The notes under the pieces are model-generated. The model saw only the letters and a program-made list of their open reading frames with translations, had not been told where the DNA came from and made no database searches. DNA of 64,000 nucleotides from Bacteroides fragilis NCTC 9343. GTDB lineage: Bacteria; Bacteroidota; Bacteroidia; Bacteroidales; Bacteroidaceae. The translations under genes and the position numbers were made by a program. Positions 8,625-18,197 of this stretch are shown in pieces. The stretch spans positions 1 to 64,000 of the forward strand of contig NC_003228.3 in the NCBI RefSeq assembly GCF_000025985.1, read 5' to 3'. Positions within the stretch are counted from its first letter, which is position 1, and each line of letters opens with the position of its first letter.

Positions 8625-9743
8625 ATGAATATTGCATTTTTAACAACATTAAATCCGGCTGATATAAATAATTGGTCGGGAACGACATTTCATTTGTTTC
8701 ACGCTCTAAGCAGAAAGCATCATGTAAAAGTGATTGGACAGAATACCCTTCCTCAGGCAGCGTATTTTACCAAAGATAATTGTATTAAAAAAAATCCATT
8801 AGAGAACTATGTTTCTGTTTTCGGGAAATTATGTACCGAACAATTGACGAATTATGATCTTGTGTTTTTTGGAGATTTATATTTAGCTCCTTTTCTGGAT
8901 GTAAATGTTCCGGTCGTGCATCTTAGTGATGTGACATACCACTCATTCCAAAGCTACTTAAACCCACTAAAGAATGAAGAACAGATAAAGAAAATAGAAA
9001 TGATGGAGAAGAAATTATTGAATAAATATACTGCCATCATTTATAGTTCGGAATGGGCAAAGCAAAGTACAATAAATTATTATGATATAGAGCCGGGTAA
9101 AATTCATGTAGTGGAATTTGGGGCAAATATCCCTACTCCTTCAGACTATAAAATAGATATACAGACAGATATTTGTAATTTAGTCTTTATCGGAAAAAAT
9201 TGGCAGAAAAAAGGTGGAGATAAAGTTTTAGGGGCATATAGAAAGCTTAAATCCGATGGATTTCGATGTACGCTTACGATTATTGGTTCTATTATTCGGG
9301 AACCTTATGATGAAGATGAGAATTTAGTTATAATTCCTTATTTAGATAAATCCCAACCGGAACATTTGGAAAGATTTTGTAATATCTTGCAGGAAGCTCA
9401 TTTTTTAGTACTTCCTACAGAGTTCGACGCATTTGGAATTGTGTTTTGTGAAGCATCGGCTTATGCTGTACCCAGCATTGCCGCCAATGTGGGTGGAGTG
9501 AGTCAACCGGTACGTGAAGGGAAAAACGGGTATTTGCTCATGCCGGATGCTACAGCTGAAGATTATGCTGAGAAAATAAAGTCGGTTTTCGCTGACAAAG
9601 AAAACTATCTGAAACTCCGGATGTCATCGCGGCAAGAATTTGAAACCCGTCTTAATTGGGAGGTATGGAGCGAGAAAGTAAATAAAATATTGGAAGAAAT
9701 TGTAGAAGAACATCATAAGAATAATGGGAACAAACAACAGTGA
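8625..9743 (+). CDS. Family 4 glycosyltransferase
   Basis: A 372-residue GT-B fold glycosyltransferase. The N-terminal half starts MNIAFLTTLNPADINNWSGT. The C-terminal half has the nucleotide-sugar site of group 1 enzymes: FIGKNWQKKGGDKVLGAY, then the motif LPTEFDAFGIVFCEASAYA with the E-x7-E glutamates, and VPSIAANVGGVSQPVREGKNG. There is no membrane segment, so it is cytoplasmic. It overlaps the next gene by 20 nt and belongs to the peptide operon. With the GT2 and GT25-like enzymes it suggests a two- or three-step glycan, possibly on the precursor. Confidence 0.88.
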   Translation: MNIAFLTTLNPADINNWSGTTFHLFHALSRKHHVKVIGQNTLPQAAYFTKDNCIKKNPLENYVSVFGKLCTEQLTNYDLVFFGDLYLAPFLDVNVPVVHLSDVTYHSFQSYLNPLKNEEQIKKIEMMEKKLLNKYTAIIYSSEWAKQSTINYYDIEPGKIHVVEFGANIPTPSDYKIDIQTDICNLVFIGKNWQKKGGDKVLGAYRKLKSDGFRCTLTIIGSIIREPYDEDENLVIIPYLDKSQPEHLERFCNILQEAHFLVLPTEFDAFGIVFCEASAYAVPSIAANVGGVSQPVREGKNGYLLMPDATAEDYAEKIKSVFADKENYLKLRMSSRQEFETRLNWEVWSEKVNKILEEIVEEHHKNNGNKQQ

Positions 9744-10392
9744 TTTTTATCTGCCTGTATATGTCATTAACCTTAAAGAGCGCACGGAACGGCGGCAGCA
9801 TATAGAGGAACAGTTTCAAGGGAAGGTAGAGTTTGCTCTCCATTGGATAGAGGCAATCGAACATTCCATTGGAGCAGTTGGATTATGGCAAAGCATGCTA
9901 AAGGCTGTACAAACAGCTATCGACAAAAGGGATGATATCATGATCATTTGCGAAGACGACCATATATTTACCCCCGCATATAACAAAGATTATTTGTTTG
10001 CCAATATAATAGGAGCAAACGCTCAAGGTTCCGAGTTGCTTTCGGGAGGTGTCGGAGGATTTGGCACAGCGGTACCAGTGGACACAAATCGCTATTGGAT
10101 GGATTGGTTTTGGTCTACGCAATTTATCATTATTTTTAAGCCGCTATTTCAAAAGATATTAGACTATGACTTCAAAGACACTGATACGGCAGATGGAGTT
10201 TTATCTGTCCTTGCTAAAGATAAGATGACTATCTATCCGTTCATCTCCGTTCAAAAAGATTTTGGCTATTCGGACGTAACCGTTTATAATGGGACTCCGG
10301 GGATGATAAGCAACTATTTTTCTCAGGCGAACTACCGCTTGAGAATGATTCATCATGTTAGTCATAAATTTAAAGAACAGGCAAAAAGATGA
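9724..10392 (+). CDS. GT25-like glycosyltransferase
   Basis: A 222-residue protein whose N-terminus YVINLKERTERRQHIEEQF is the signature of family-25 (LPS galactosyltransferase-like) enzymes, followed by the acidic motif IICEDDHIFT that would hold the metal and sugar nucleotide. It is about the usual length of compact family members and has no signal peptide. It overlaps the GT4 gene by 20 nt and the HlyD-like gene by 4 nt (ATGA), indicating translational coupling. Its acceptor is unknown. Its position directly before the exporter genes supports a role in modifying the exported peptide before secretion. Confidence 0.78.
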   Translation: MGTNNSDFYLPVYVINLKERTERRQHIEEQFQGKVEFALHWIEAIEHSIGAVGLWQSMLKAVQTAIDKRDDIMIICEDDHIFTPAYNKDYLFANIIGANAQGSELLSGGVGGFGTAVPVDTNRYWMDWFWSTQFIIIFKPLFQKILDYDFKDTDTADGVLSVLAKDKMTIYPFISVQKDFGYSDVTVYNGTPGMISNYFSQANYRLRMIHHVSHKFKEQAKR

Positions 10393-11747
10393 ATTCAAGA
10401 ATACAAAAGCAGGAACAACCTATATGTTCACCAAAAATTATTTTGCCTAATCCGAACAAAAAATCTGATGTGATTGCCAGATCTGAGGAAGTACAAGCCA
10501 TTATTGACCGTATGCCCACCTACTGGGCAAAATGGGTGATACTATGCGTAGGGGTACTGATGGGAATGATCATATTACTTGGTTTTTTGATACAGTATCC
10601 CGATACGGTAGACGGACAAATATCAGTAACCGCAAATGCAGCACCGGTACGTTTGGTCGCTAACAGTAACGGACGGATTACGTTATTTCAACCCAATAAA
10701 GCATTACTGCATAAAAACGATGTGATTAGTTGTATTGAAAGTGGTGCGGATTACAAACATATTTTATGGATTGATTCTTTTTTGAAGACACTTAGTGACA
10801 AAAGCACAATTCGTGTTGCATTGCCCGATACGCTGTTGCTTGGGGAAGTCAGTTCCGCATACAATTCCTTTTTACTTTCCTTTTTACAATATGAGCGGTT
10901 ACTTACTTCAGACATTTATTCAACCATGCGACAAAAATTGCAACAACAAATTATTTCTGACGAAGCAGTCATTGCTAATTTTAATAATGAGCTGCGATTA
11001 AAAAAACAAATATTGGATAACTCTCAAAACCAATTGAGTAAGGACAGTATATTGCTGTCGATGAAAGGAATAAGCGAACAAGAATACCAGCAAAAGTTCT
11101 CGACACATCTTTCTTTAAAAGAATCACAATTAAATTTGCAAAGTAACCGACAGATGAAACAATCGGAAATAAGTCGTAATCAATTGGAAATACAGCGTAT
11201 CTGTTTGGAAGAAACTGAGGCTAAAGAGAAAGCCTATTCCGATTATATTACTCGGAAGAATGAACTTTCAAATGCCATTAAACTCTGGAAAGAGCATTAT
11301 TTGCAATATGCACCTGTAGAAGGGGAGTTAGAATATCTTGGTTTCTGGCGGAACAATCGTTTTGTACAGTCTGGGCAGGAGCTATTCTCCATCATTCCCG
11401 ATAAAACTAACATCTTGGGTGAAGTAGTGATACCTTCTTTCGGTGCAGGAAAAGTAGAAGTTGGGCAAACAGTAAACGTAAAAATGGACAACTATCCATA
11501 TGATGAATATGGATTACTGAAGGGAGTGGTGAAATCTGTTTCACGCATTACCAACAAGATAAAAACTCAAAATGGAGACATGGATACTTATCTGGTAATC
11601 ATATCTTTTCCCGATGGTACATTAACTAACTTTGGGAAAATATTACCCCTCGATTTTGAAACAAAAGGTACAGTTGAGATTATCACCAAACGAAAACGTT
11701 TGATTGAAAGACTATTTGATAATTTAAAATCAAAAGGAGAAAAATAA
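10389..11747 (+). CDS. HlyD-type membrane fusion protein of peptide exporter
   Basis: A 452-residue periplasmic adaptor. It has a cytoplasmic N-terminus of about 47 residues, one membrane helix (about 48-70, ILCVGVLMGMIILLGFLI), a lipoyl/barrel segment beginning VDGQISVTANAAPVRLVA, a long helical hairpin (about residues 165-300, rich in Gln, Lys, Glu and Ser), and a C-terminal barrel with GEVVIPSFGAGKVEVGQTV and LVIISFPDG. Such proteins link an inner-membrane ABC transporter to a TolC-like channel. Overlap with the upstream glycosyltransferase and a 4-nt gap to the exporter show a tight operon. Confidence 0.88.
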   Translation: MNSRIQKQEQPICSPKIILPNPNKKSDVIARSEEVQAIIDRMPTYWAKWVILCVGVLMGMIILLGFLIQYPDTVDGQISVTANAAPVRLVANSNGRITLFQPNKALLHKNDVISCIESGADYKHILWIDSFLKTLSDKSTIRVALPDTLLLGEVSSAYNSFLLSFLQYERLLTSDIYSTMRQKLQQQIISDEAVIANFNNELRLKKQILDNSQNQLSKDSILLSMKGISEQEYQQKFSTHLSLKESQLNLQSNRQMKQSEISRNQLEIQRICLEETEAKEKAYSDYITRKNELSNAIKLWKEHYLQYAPVEGELEYLGFWRNNRFVQSGQELFSIIPDKTNILGEVVIPSFGAGKVEVGQTVNVKMDNYPYDEYGLLKGVVKSVSRITNKIKTQNGDMDTYLVIISFPDGTLTNFGKILPLDFETKGTVEIITKRKRLIERLFDNLKSKGEK

Positions 11748-11751
11748 GAAT

Positions 11752-13935
11752 ATGCTACTCCACCGTTTTCCCGTAGAATACCAAATGGATTCGCAAGACT
11801 GCGGACCCGCATCCCTTAAAATTATTGCTAAGCATTTTGGTAAGTTTTACTCATTGCAGTTCATGCGTGACCGTTGCGGCATTACCAAAGAAGGTGTATC
11901 GCTACTTGATCTAAGTACCGGGGCAGAAAGTATCGGGCTGCGAACGCTTGCCATAAAATGTACCATTGATGATGTGGTGAACAGCATTCCGTTTCCTGCA
12001 ATTGTGTTTTGGAATGACAGTCATTTCATCGTGGTATATCATTCTGATAGGAAATACATATGGGTCTCGGATCCAGCAAAAGGACGCATAAAATACACGC
12101 ATGAAGAATTTCGAAAGGGTTGGTATCAAAGGGATGAAAGCCAAGGTGTATTACTTGCCGTGGAACCAACTACTGATTTTAAGAATAGTAAAGCTGAACA
12201 AGAACAGAAGAGAAACAGCTTTTCGAGCATTCTTAAATATTTTTTTCCATATAAAAAGAGCTTCGGGTTAATATTTATTATTATGCTCGTTGTTACTGTC
12301 TTACAAGGTATGTTACCATTTATCTCTAAAGCGGTGATTGATGTCGGCATTAAAACTTCGGACAGGAACTTTATTAATATGGTACTGATAGGGAACATCT
12401 GTATCTTGTTGAGTGTAATGATTTTCAATGTGTTGAGGGATTGGATCTTATTGCATATCACGGCGCGAGTAAATATTGCTTTGATTTCTGACTACTTGAT
12501 AAAATTGATGAAACTACCTGTTACTTTCTTTGAGAATAAGCTGCTGGGCGATATTTTGCAACGGGCACAAGATCATGAACGTATACGCAGTTTCATTATG
12601 AATAATTCTTTGGCATTGATATTTTCAACGCTTACATTTGCCGTCTTTAGTATTATTTTATTGATTTACAATACTATAATTTTCTATATATTTTTATCAG
12701 GATCGGTTCTGTACGCTTGTTGGGTGTTACTGTTTTTGAGCATACGTAAAAAACTGGATTGGGAATATTTTGAACTTTTGTCCAAAAACCAAAGCTATTG
12801 GGTGGAAACCGTTTCGACTATACAGGATATCAAAATCTACAATTATGACAAGTACCGGCGGTGGAAATGGGAAGAAATTCAGGCACGGCTTTATCATGTC
12901 AATAAGCGTGTTCTTGCCATAACCAATGCTCAAAATCTGGGTGCCCAATTTATAGAAAATATCAAAAATATGGCTATCGTGTTTTTCTGTGCTATGGCGG
13001 TTATCAAGGGTGAAATAACATTTGGAATAATGATTTCTACACAATTTATTATTGGTATGCTCAATGGTCCGCTTGTGCAATTTATTAATTTTGTGGTATC
13101 AGCGCAATATGCCAAAATCAGTTTCTTACGCATCAACGAGATTCGTCAGTTGGAAAATGAGGATGAATTACTTTCTATTGGCAGTACAACCATCCTTCCG
13201 GAAAGAAAAACGATTCTATTAGAGAATATACATTTTCAATACACGCCTAACTCTCCTTTGGTTCTGCGTAATATTTACTTACAAATACCGGAAAATAAAA
13301 TCACGGCAATTGTGGGAGGAAGTGGTAGTGGTAAGTCAACTCTTCTGAAACTATTGGTTCGGCTTTATAAGCCCAGCCATGGAGAAATAAAAATGGACAA
13401 GATGAATGTAAGTGCCATTAATCTACGCCAATGGAGAAACATGTGTGGGGTGGTAATGCAAGATGGAAAAATATTCAGTGATACCATCTTGAATAATATT
13501 GTATTAGATGATGAACAAATTAATTATACGCGTTTGAGGGAAGTTTGTCGTATCGCTCAGATTGAGGATGAGATAAACGCGATGCCTAAGGGTTTTGAAA
13601 CGACCATTGGAGAAACCGGACGCGGGTTGAGTGGAGGACAAAAGCAGCGTTTGTTGATTGCTCGTGCGCTGTATCGGGATCCGAAATTTCTCTTTATGGA
13701 CGAAGCCACAAACTCTTTGGATTCAATAAATGAACGAAAAATTGTGAATGCCTTGAACAATGCATTTGAACAGCGTACTGTTGTTGTTATTGCTCATAGG
13801 CTTAGTACCATTCGTAATGCTGATCAAATTGTGGTGTTGGACAAAGGTTTTATCGTTGAGACCGGAACTCATGAAATATTGATGGAGAAAAAGGGGCATT
13901 ATTTTGAGTTGGTTTCTTCACAGGTACAAGATTAA
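11752..13935 (+). CDS. C39 peptidase-containing ABC exporter (PCAT)
   Basis: A 727-residue bifunctional exporter that cuts double-glycine leaders and exports the core. The N-terminal C39 peptidase has the catalytic set Cys17 (SQDCGPASL), His91 (NDSHFIVV) and Asp107 (VSDPAKG). Six membrane helices span roughly residues 165-450. The nucleotide-binding domain has Walker A GGSGSGKST (about 522), the signature LSGGQKQR (about 626), Walker B FLFMDEA (about 650) and the H-loop IAHRLS (about 681). All key residues are intact, so leader cleavage and ATP hydrolysis should work. The only visible leader-bearing substrate is the precursor at 4069. It is the last gene of the operon. Confidence 0.93.
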   Translation: MLLHRFPVEYQMDSQDCGPASLKIIAKHFGKFYSLQFMRDRCGITKEGVSLLDLSTGAESIGLRTLAIKCTIDDVVNSIPFPAIVFWNDSHFIVVYHSDRKYIWVSDPAKGRIKYTHEEFRKGWYQRDESQGVLLAVEPTTDFKNSKAEQEQKRNSFSSILKYFFPYKKSFGLIFIIMLVVTVLQGMLPFISKAVIDVGIKTSDRNFINMVLIGNICILLSVMIFNVLRDWILLHITARVNIALISDYLIKLMKLPVTFFENKLLGDILQRAQDHERIRSFIMNNSLALIFSTLTFAVFSIILLIYNTIIFYIFLSGSVLYACWVLLFLSIRKKLDWEYFELLSKNQSYWVETVSTIQDIKIYNYDKYRRWKWEEIQARLYHVNKRVLAITNAQNLGAQFIENIKNMAIVFFCAMAVIKGEITFGIMISTQFIIGMLNGPLVQFINFVVSAQYAKISFLRINEIRQLENEDELLSIGSTTILPERKTILLENIHFQYTPNSPLVLRNIYLQIPENKITAIVGGSGSGKSTLLKLLVRLYKPSHGEIKMDKMNVSAINLRQWRNMCGVVMQDGKIFSDTILNNIVLDDEQINYTRLREVCRIAQIEDEINAMPKGFETTIGETGRGLSGGQKQRLLIARALYRDPKFLFMDEATNSLDSINERKIVNALNNAFEQRTVVVIAHRLSTIRNADQIVVLDKGFIVETGTHEILMEKKGHYFELVSSQVQD

Positions 13936-14051
13936 CGAAGAATATCTAGGAGCATGTATCAAAAGTCACTCCTATAACACACTTATAAGATAATATGAAT
14001 TTGAGAATAACCTATTACTCAAAGTATAGGAAATGAATCTGGAAGGATACA

Positions 14052-14657
14052 TTACAATTGTCCGCTTTCTACCAACAGTATCACTCGTTCGGTTAACTTA
14101 TCTTCTCCTTCGGGGTCATATTGTTTTTTTAAACTGGCTCCGAAAAGAGCGGCAAATGTTTGATAGAATCCTGCTTTAAAAGGTCCCATAAATGCTTTTA
14201 CCAGTTCATAAGAACTTTGATGGCTTTGCCGGTCTATCAGCTTTATCAACAGTTTGCCTTGTGCAAAAGAGAGCTTTTTCATTCGTGGAGTATATTGCTC
14301 CTTCAATCCTTTTTCCACCCGTTTGATATGACGTTGGCGGGCTTTTTCGTTGGGCAGGGTCTGTAAGTATTCGTAAGTTTCAATGATGGTGCGGTTAATT
14401 TCTCTGGCAATAGGATACACTTTCTTCACATTTCTCACCAATTTATAATATTCCATCTGCTCTTTTCTGTTTCTGAATTTTAAAGGCTTGAATATATGAA
14501 TGGTCGGAATCTGGAAAGCCGGGATTGTATCACCATTATACACACACATAGGTACCAGGTATCCACCGAGATTTGTTTTTTCCTGTGCCAGTGATTCGGA
14601 AGAAAACAATAAGGCGATAGATAACATTAAAAGTCCTATGGTAAGCCTCATATTCAT
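14052..14657 (-). CDS. DUF4294 secreted protein
   Basis: A 201-residue protein with a cleavable signal peptide (MRLTIGLLMLSIALLFSSESLAQ) and a Bacteroidetes-restricted domain that I recognise as DUF4294: GGYLVPMCVYNGDTIPAFQIP, then RNVKKVYPIAREINRTIIE, and a basic middle region. It is probably periplasmic; its function is unknown. It runs opposite to the peptide operon and faces away from the HhH gene, so it is an independent unit. ATG at residue 3 is an equally good start. Confidence 0.75.
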   Translation of the reverse strand: MNMRLTIGLLMLSIALLFSSESLAQEKTNLGGYLVPMCVYNGDTIPAFQIPTIHIFKPLKFRNRKEQMEYYKLVRNVKKVYPIAREINRTIIETYEYLQTLPNEKARQRHIKRVEKGLKEQYTPRMKKLSFAQGKLLIKLIDRQSHQSSYELVKAFMGPFKAGFYQTFAALFGASLKKQYDPEGEDKLTERVILLVESGQL

Positions 14658-14770
14658 TTTGCAAAAATAAAGGATTAAATTTATATTAATGGTTTTCCTT
14701 GCAGCATTAACCTATTTAAATTATCTTCGACAATTCGTTTGCTATTTAAAACACAATAATCACACTCGAT

Positions 14771-16798
14771 ATGAACGAAAGCATATCTATATTGAGTATA
14801 TTCCTACTTGTTAATATGACGTTGATAACTTCTACTTGCCATGCTCAGAATCGTTCGGATTATCCTTGGGAAGAGGTGATGGAAAACTTGTCTATATCCG
14901 ATGAAGAAGGAGATATACGTAATTGGGAGAATGAATTGGAGGAATTAACCGATCTTGTTAACAACCCTGTTAATATAAACTCTGCCACCAAAGAGCAGTT
15001 ACAGCGGTTTCCTTTTCTTAATGATGTTCAGATTGAGAATTTACTTGCGTACATTTATATTCACGGATCGATGCAGACTGTCTATGAACTTCAGTTAGTG
15101 GAGGAGTTGGATCGGCAGACTATTCAATATCTGCTTCCTTTTGTCTGTGTAGAGCCTGTTGATAAGAAAGAGTCTGTTACGTTAAAGCAGATTTTAAAAT
15201 ATGGAAAACATGAAGCGGTGACTCGTATGGATGTGCCTTTGTATAAGCGTAAGGGATACGAGAAAAATTACTTGGGTCCTGCTGTTTATAACTCGGTGAA
15301 ATATGGATTTCACTATCGGGAAAAGGTTTATGCAGGTATAGTTGCCGAGAAAGATAGTGGCGAACCTTTCGGAGCTTTACATAATAAGCAGGGATACGAT
15401 TACTACTCTTTCTATCTACTTCTTCATGATATAGGAATACTGAAAACTGGAATTGTAGGAAACTATCGGTTGAATTTCGGTCAGGGACTGGTACTCGGAC
15501 AAGGTTCTATGTTTGGAAAAACAGCTTATTCTTCGTCTTTCACTTTCAGGAGTACAGGTATACGCAGACATACTTCTACCGACGAATATAATTATTTCCG
15601 TGGGAGTGGCATAGCTCTAAAATGGAAACAATGGACACTTTCCGTATTTTATTCACATCGTTCGTTGGATGGAGTGATAAAAGGCGGTGAAATTACCTCG
15701 ATTTATAAAACAGGTTTACACCGAAGCGAAAAGGAAGCTGATAAAATGAATCAATTGACTATGCAGATGAGCGGAGGAAATATCAGTTATACCGGAAATA
15801 GTTATCAACTGGGTATAACCGGTGTTTACTACTGTTTTAACAGGTCTTATGAACCGGAACTTAAAGACTATTCAAAATACAACCTACATGGTCGTTCTTT
15901 TTATAATCTGGGTATGGATTATAAATATCGTTTTCATCGTTTTTCTATACAAGGAGAAGCAGCTTTGGGGATCAGTGGTATGGCTTTTATGAATCAGGTG
16001 CTTTATTCTCCTTTACAAGATATCCGGTTGATGTTGGTTCACCGTTATTATTCCCATGATTATTGGGCTATGTTTGCTCATTCATTTAGTGAAGGAAGTA
16101 GTGTTCAGAATGAAAACGGATGGTATCTGGCTGCTTCTGTAAATCCTTTCAACCGTTGGACATTTTTTGTTTCTGCCGATCTGTTTTCTTTTCCGTGGTG
16201 GAGGTACCGGATAAGTAAGGCCTCGAAAGGAGTGGATCTGCTCTTTCAGGCAGATTACGTTCCGTCGAAAACGGTTGATATGTATGTGAATTACCGTTAT
16301 AAACAAAAAGAACGTGATGTGACCGGTACGCAGGGAAAAGTGATTCTGCCCACCTATCATCACCGGCTGCGTTATCGATTGAACTATTTACCCTGCTCTT
16401 CGTTATCTCTCCGGACAACAGTCGATTATAATCATTTTCATTCATCCGGAAAAACGGCTGGACAAGGTTATCAACTGACGCAGACGGCTGGATGGAAACT
16501 TCCCTGGTTGCCTCTGACAACAGAATTGCAAGGTAGTTATTTTCATACAGACGATTATGATTCACGCATTTATATCTACGAGAAAGGGTTGCTGTATTCT
16601 TTTTATACTCCATCTTTTCAGGGAGAAGGTATTCGCTTGGCTATTCATTTTCGCTATGATATGAACAAGCATTGGACAGCAATTGCCAAGCTTGGACAAA
16701 CCACATATTTTGATCGTGATGAAATAGGTTCCGGCAACGACCTGATCAGGGGAAATAAAAAAACGGATGTACAAATGCAGCTGCGTCTAAAGTTTTAG
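14771..16798 (+). CDS. Helix-hairpin-helix and beta-barrel secreted protein
   Basis: A 675-residue protein with a signal peptide (SILSIFLLVNMTLITSTCHAQ) and an N-terminal helix-hairpin-helix motif similar to the ComEA type: VNINSATKEQLQRFPFLND, then MQTVYELQLVEELDRQTI. The remaining 500 or so residues are rich in aromatic alternating strands and end in MQLRLKF, typical of an outer-membrane beta-barrel. Such fusions are common in Bacteroides and usually have no assigned function. The HhH part could bind DNA or act as a structural plug. No partner genes are evident. Confidence 0.7.
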   Translation: MNESISILSIFLLVNMTLITSTCHAQNRSDYPWEEVMENLSISDEEGDIRNWENELEELTDLVNNPVNINSATKEQLQRFPFLNDVQIENLLAYIYIHGSMQTVYELQLVEELDRQTIQYLLPFVCVEPVDKKESVTLKQILKYGKHEAVTRMDVPLYKRKGYEKNYLGPAVYNSVKYGFHYREKVYAGIVAEKDSGEPFGALHNKQGYDYYSFYLLLHDIGILKTGIVGNYRLNFGQGLVLGQGSMFGKTAYSSSFTFRSTGIRRHTSTDEYNYFRGSGIALKWKQWTLSVFYSHRSLDGVIKGGEITSIYKTGLHRSEKEADKMNQLTMQMSGGNISYTGNSYQLGITGVYYCFNRSYEPELKDYSKYNLHGRSFYNLGMDYKYRFHRFSIQGEAALGISGMAFMNQVLYSPLQDIRLMLVHRYYSHDYWAMFAHSFSEGSSVQNENGWYLAASVNPFNRWTFFVSADLFSFPWWRYRISKASKGVDLLFQADYVPSKTVDMYVNYRYKQKERDVTGTQGKVILPTYHHRLRYRLNYLPCSSLSLRTTVDYNHFHSSGKTAGQGYQLTQTAGWKLPWLPLTTELQGSYFHTDDYDSRIYIYEKGLLYSFYTPSFQGEGIRLAIHFRYDMNKHWTAIAKLGQTTYFDRDEIGSGNDLIRGNKKTDVQMQLRLKF

Positions 16799-16855
16799 TA
16801 ATTTTGTAGAAATTCAAAACAGTTTCTAAGTTTGAACGATTAAACAGAATTAAGT

Positions 16856-17629
16856 ATGACTATTATTTTTCCTTCTCCTATATTCGGACCGGTTCATTCA
16901 CGTCGGTTAGGGGTCTCACTTGGAATAAATTTGCTTCCTTCCGATGGAAAAGTATGTTCTTTCGATTGCATTTATTGTGAATGTGGTTACAATGGCGAAC
17001 ATCGTCCTAAATCTTCATTACCGACCCGCGAAGAAGTCTGTATGGCTCTGGAAGAGAAATTAAAAGAGATGAAAAGCAACGGACCTGCTCCCGACGTACT
17101 GACTTTCGCCGGAAACGGTGAGCCGACTGCTCATCCTCACTTTCCGGAGATTATCGAGGATACACTTGCTTTGCGTGATGCTTACTTTCCGGATGCAAAG
17201 GTGAGTGTGCTCAGTAATGCTACTTTTATTAACCGTCCGGCTGTATTCGATGCGTTGAACAGGGTGGATAATAACATTTTAAAGTTGGACACGGTGGATG
17301 AAGAGTATATCCGGACTGTAGATCGTCCGAACGGACGATACGATCTGAATGGAACAGTCGGACTTTTAAAAGCTTTTAAAGGTAATTGCATCGTGCAGAC
17401 TATGTTTATGAAAGGAAAATATAAGGGGAAAGATGTGGATAATACTTCTGACAAGTATGTACTTCCCTGGTTGAAAGTTGTAAAGGATATTGCCCCAAGA
17501 CAGGTAATGATTTATACGATCGATCGGGAAACTCCCGATCAGGACTTGCAAAAAGCTACTCATGAAGAGTTGGATCGTATTGTGGCTCTTCTCACGAAAG
17601 AAGGACTTTCGGCATCTGCTTCTTATTGA
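16856..17629 (+). CDS. Radical SAM protein related to COG0731
   Basis: A 257-residue radical SAM enzyme. The [4Fe-4S] cluster motif is CSFDCIYC (CxxxCxxC, about residues 33-40). After it comes VLTFAGNGEPTAHP, a typical GGEP-like SAM-binding motif, and LSNATFINR. The overall pattern matches the bacterial relatives of the wyosine-type radical SAM enzymes (COG0731), whose bacterial role is not defined. It is not an anaerobic sulfatase maturase, which is longer and carries extra cysteine clusters, although a Cys-type sulfatase lies 0.6 kb downstream. The next gene starts 41 nt later, so co-transcription is likely. Confidence 0.82.
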   Translation: MTIIFPSPIFGPVHSRRLGVSLGINLLPSDGKVCSFDCIYCECGYNGEHRPKSSLPTREEVCMALEEKLKEMKSNGPAPDVLTFAGNGEPTAHPHFPEIIEDTLALRDAYFPDAKVSVLSNATFINRPAVFDALNRVDNNILKLDTVDEEYIRTVDRPNGRYDLNGTVGLLKAFKGNCIVQTMFMKGKYKGKDVDNTSDKYVLPWLKVVKDIAPRQVMIYTIDRETPDQDLQKATHEELDRIVALLTKEGLSASASY

Positions 17630-17670
17630 GAAGTATTCTTAAATGTATCATTTATAAAAAAGATTTGGAT

Positions 17671-18180
17671 ATGATGAAACCAATTGCTGTCAGCCAACTT
17701 AGTGATAATTTCTTTGAAACCATCAGTAAAGAATGGATGTTGGTAACTGCCGGTAATAAAAATGCTTTTAATACCATGACTGCCAACTGGGGTGGTATCG
17801 GATTTCTGTGGAATAAACCGGTTGTTTATGTTTTCATTCGTCCGGAAAGATATACGTTCGGCTTTATGGAGAAAAGTGATTATTTCACTCTTTCTTTTTT
17901 AGGGGAGGAGAATAAAAGTATTCATAAAATATGTGGTTCTAAGTCGGGACGTGAGGTGGATAAGATCAAGGAGACCGGATTGAAACCGATGATTACCGAT
18001 AAAGGCAACGTTCTGTTCGAACAAGGAAGGTTGAGTCTGGAATGCCGGAAATTATATACTGATGTGTTGCGGAAAGAAAACTTTCTGGATCCGTCTGTGT
18101 ATGAACAATGGTATACTACACATGGAGGTTTGCATCATGTGTATGTGGCGGAGATTACGAGTGCATGGATAAAAGATTAA
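17671..18180 (+). CDS. Flavin reductase-like FMN-binding protein
   Basis: A small FMN-binding split-barrel protein of about 169 residues. The conserved segment NTMTANWGGIGFLWNKPVVYVFIRPERYT binds flavin in this family, followed by FTLSFLGEENKSIHKICGSKSGREVDK. It is probably a cytoplasmic NAD(P)H:flavin oxidoreductase or a related electron carrier. The frame extends upstream to a TTG at 17626 that overlaps the radical SAM stop codon, but MMKPIAVSQL at 17671/17674 fits the family start better. Confidence 0.82.
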   Translation: MMKPIAVSQLSDNFFETISKEWMLVTAGNKNAFNTMTANWGGIGFLWNKPVVYVFIRPERYTFGFMEKSDYFTLSFLGEENKSIHKICGSKSGREVDKIKETGLKPMITDKGNVLFEQGRLSLECRKLYTDVLRKENFLDPSVYEQWYTTHGGLHHVYVAEITSAWIKD

Positions 18181-18197
18181 TCTTAATAGCTTAATTT

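Noticed and set aside
16856..17629. Radical SAM gene as maturase of the nearby Cys-type sulfatase
   Set aside because: Too short and without the extra cysteine clusters of sulfatase maturases; its motifs fit the COG0731 group.
17626..17670. TTG start extending the flavin reductase into the radical SAM stop
   Set aside because: The family begins close to the ATG at 17671; the extension has no conserved residues.
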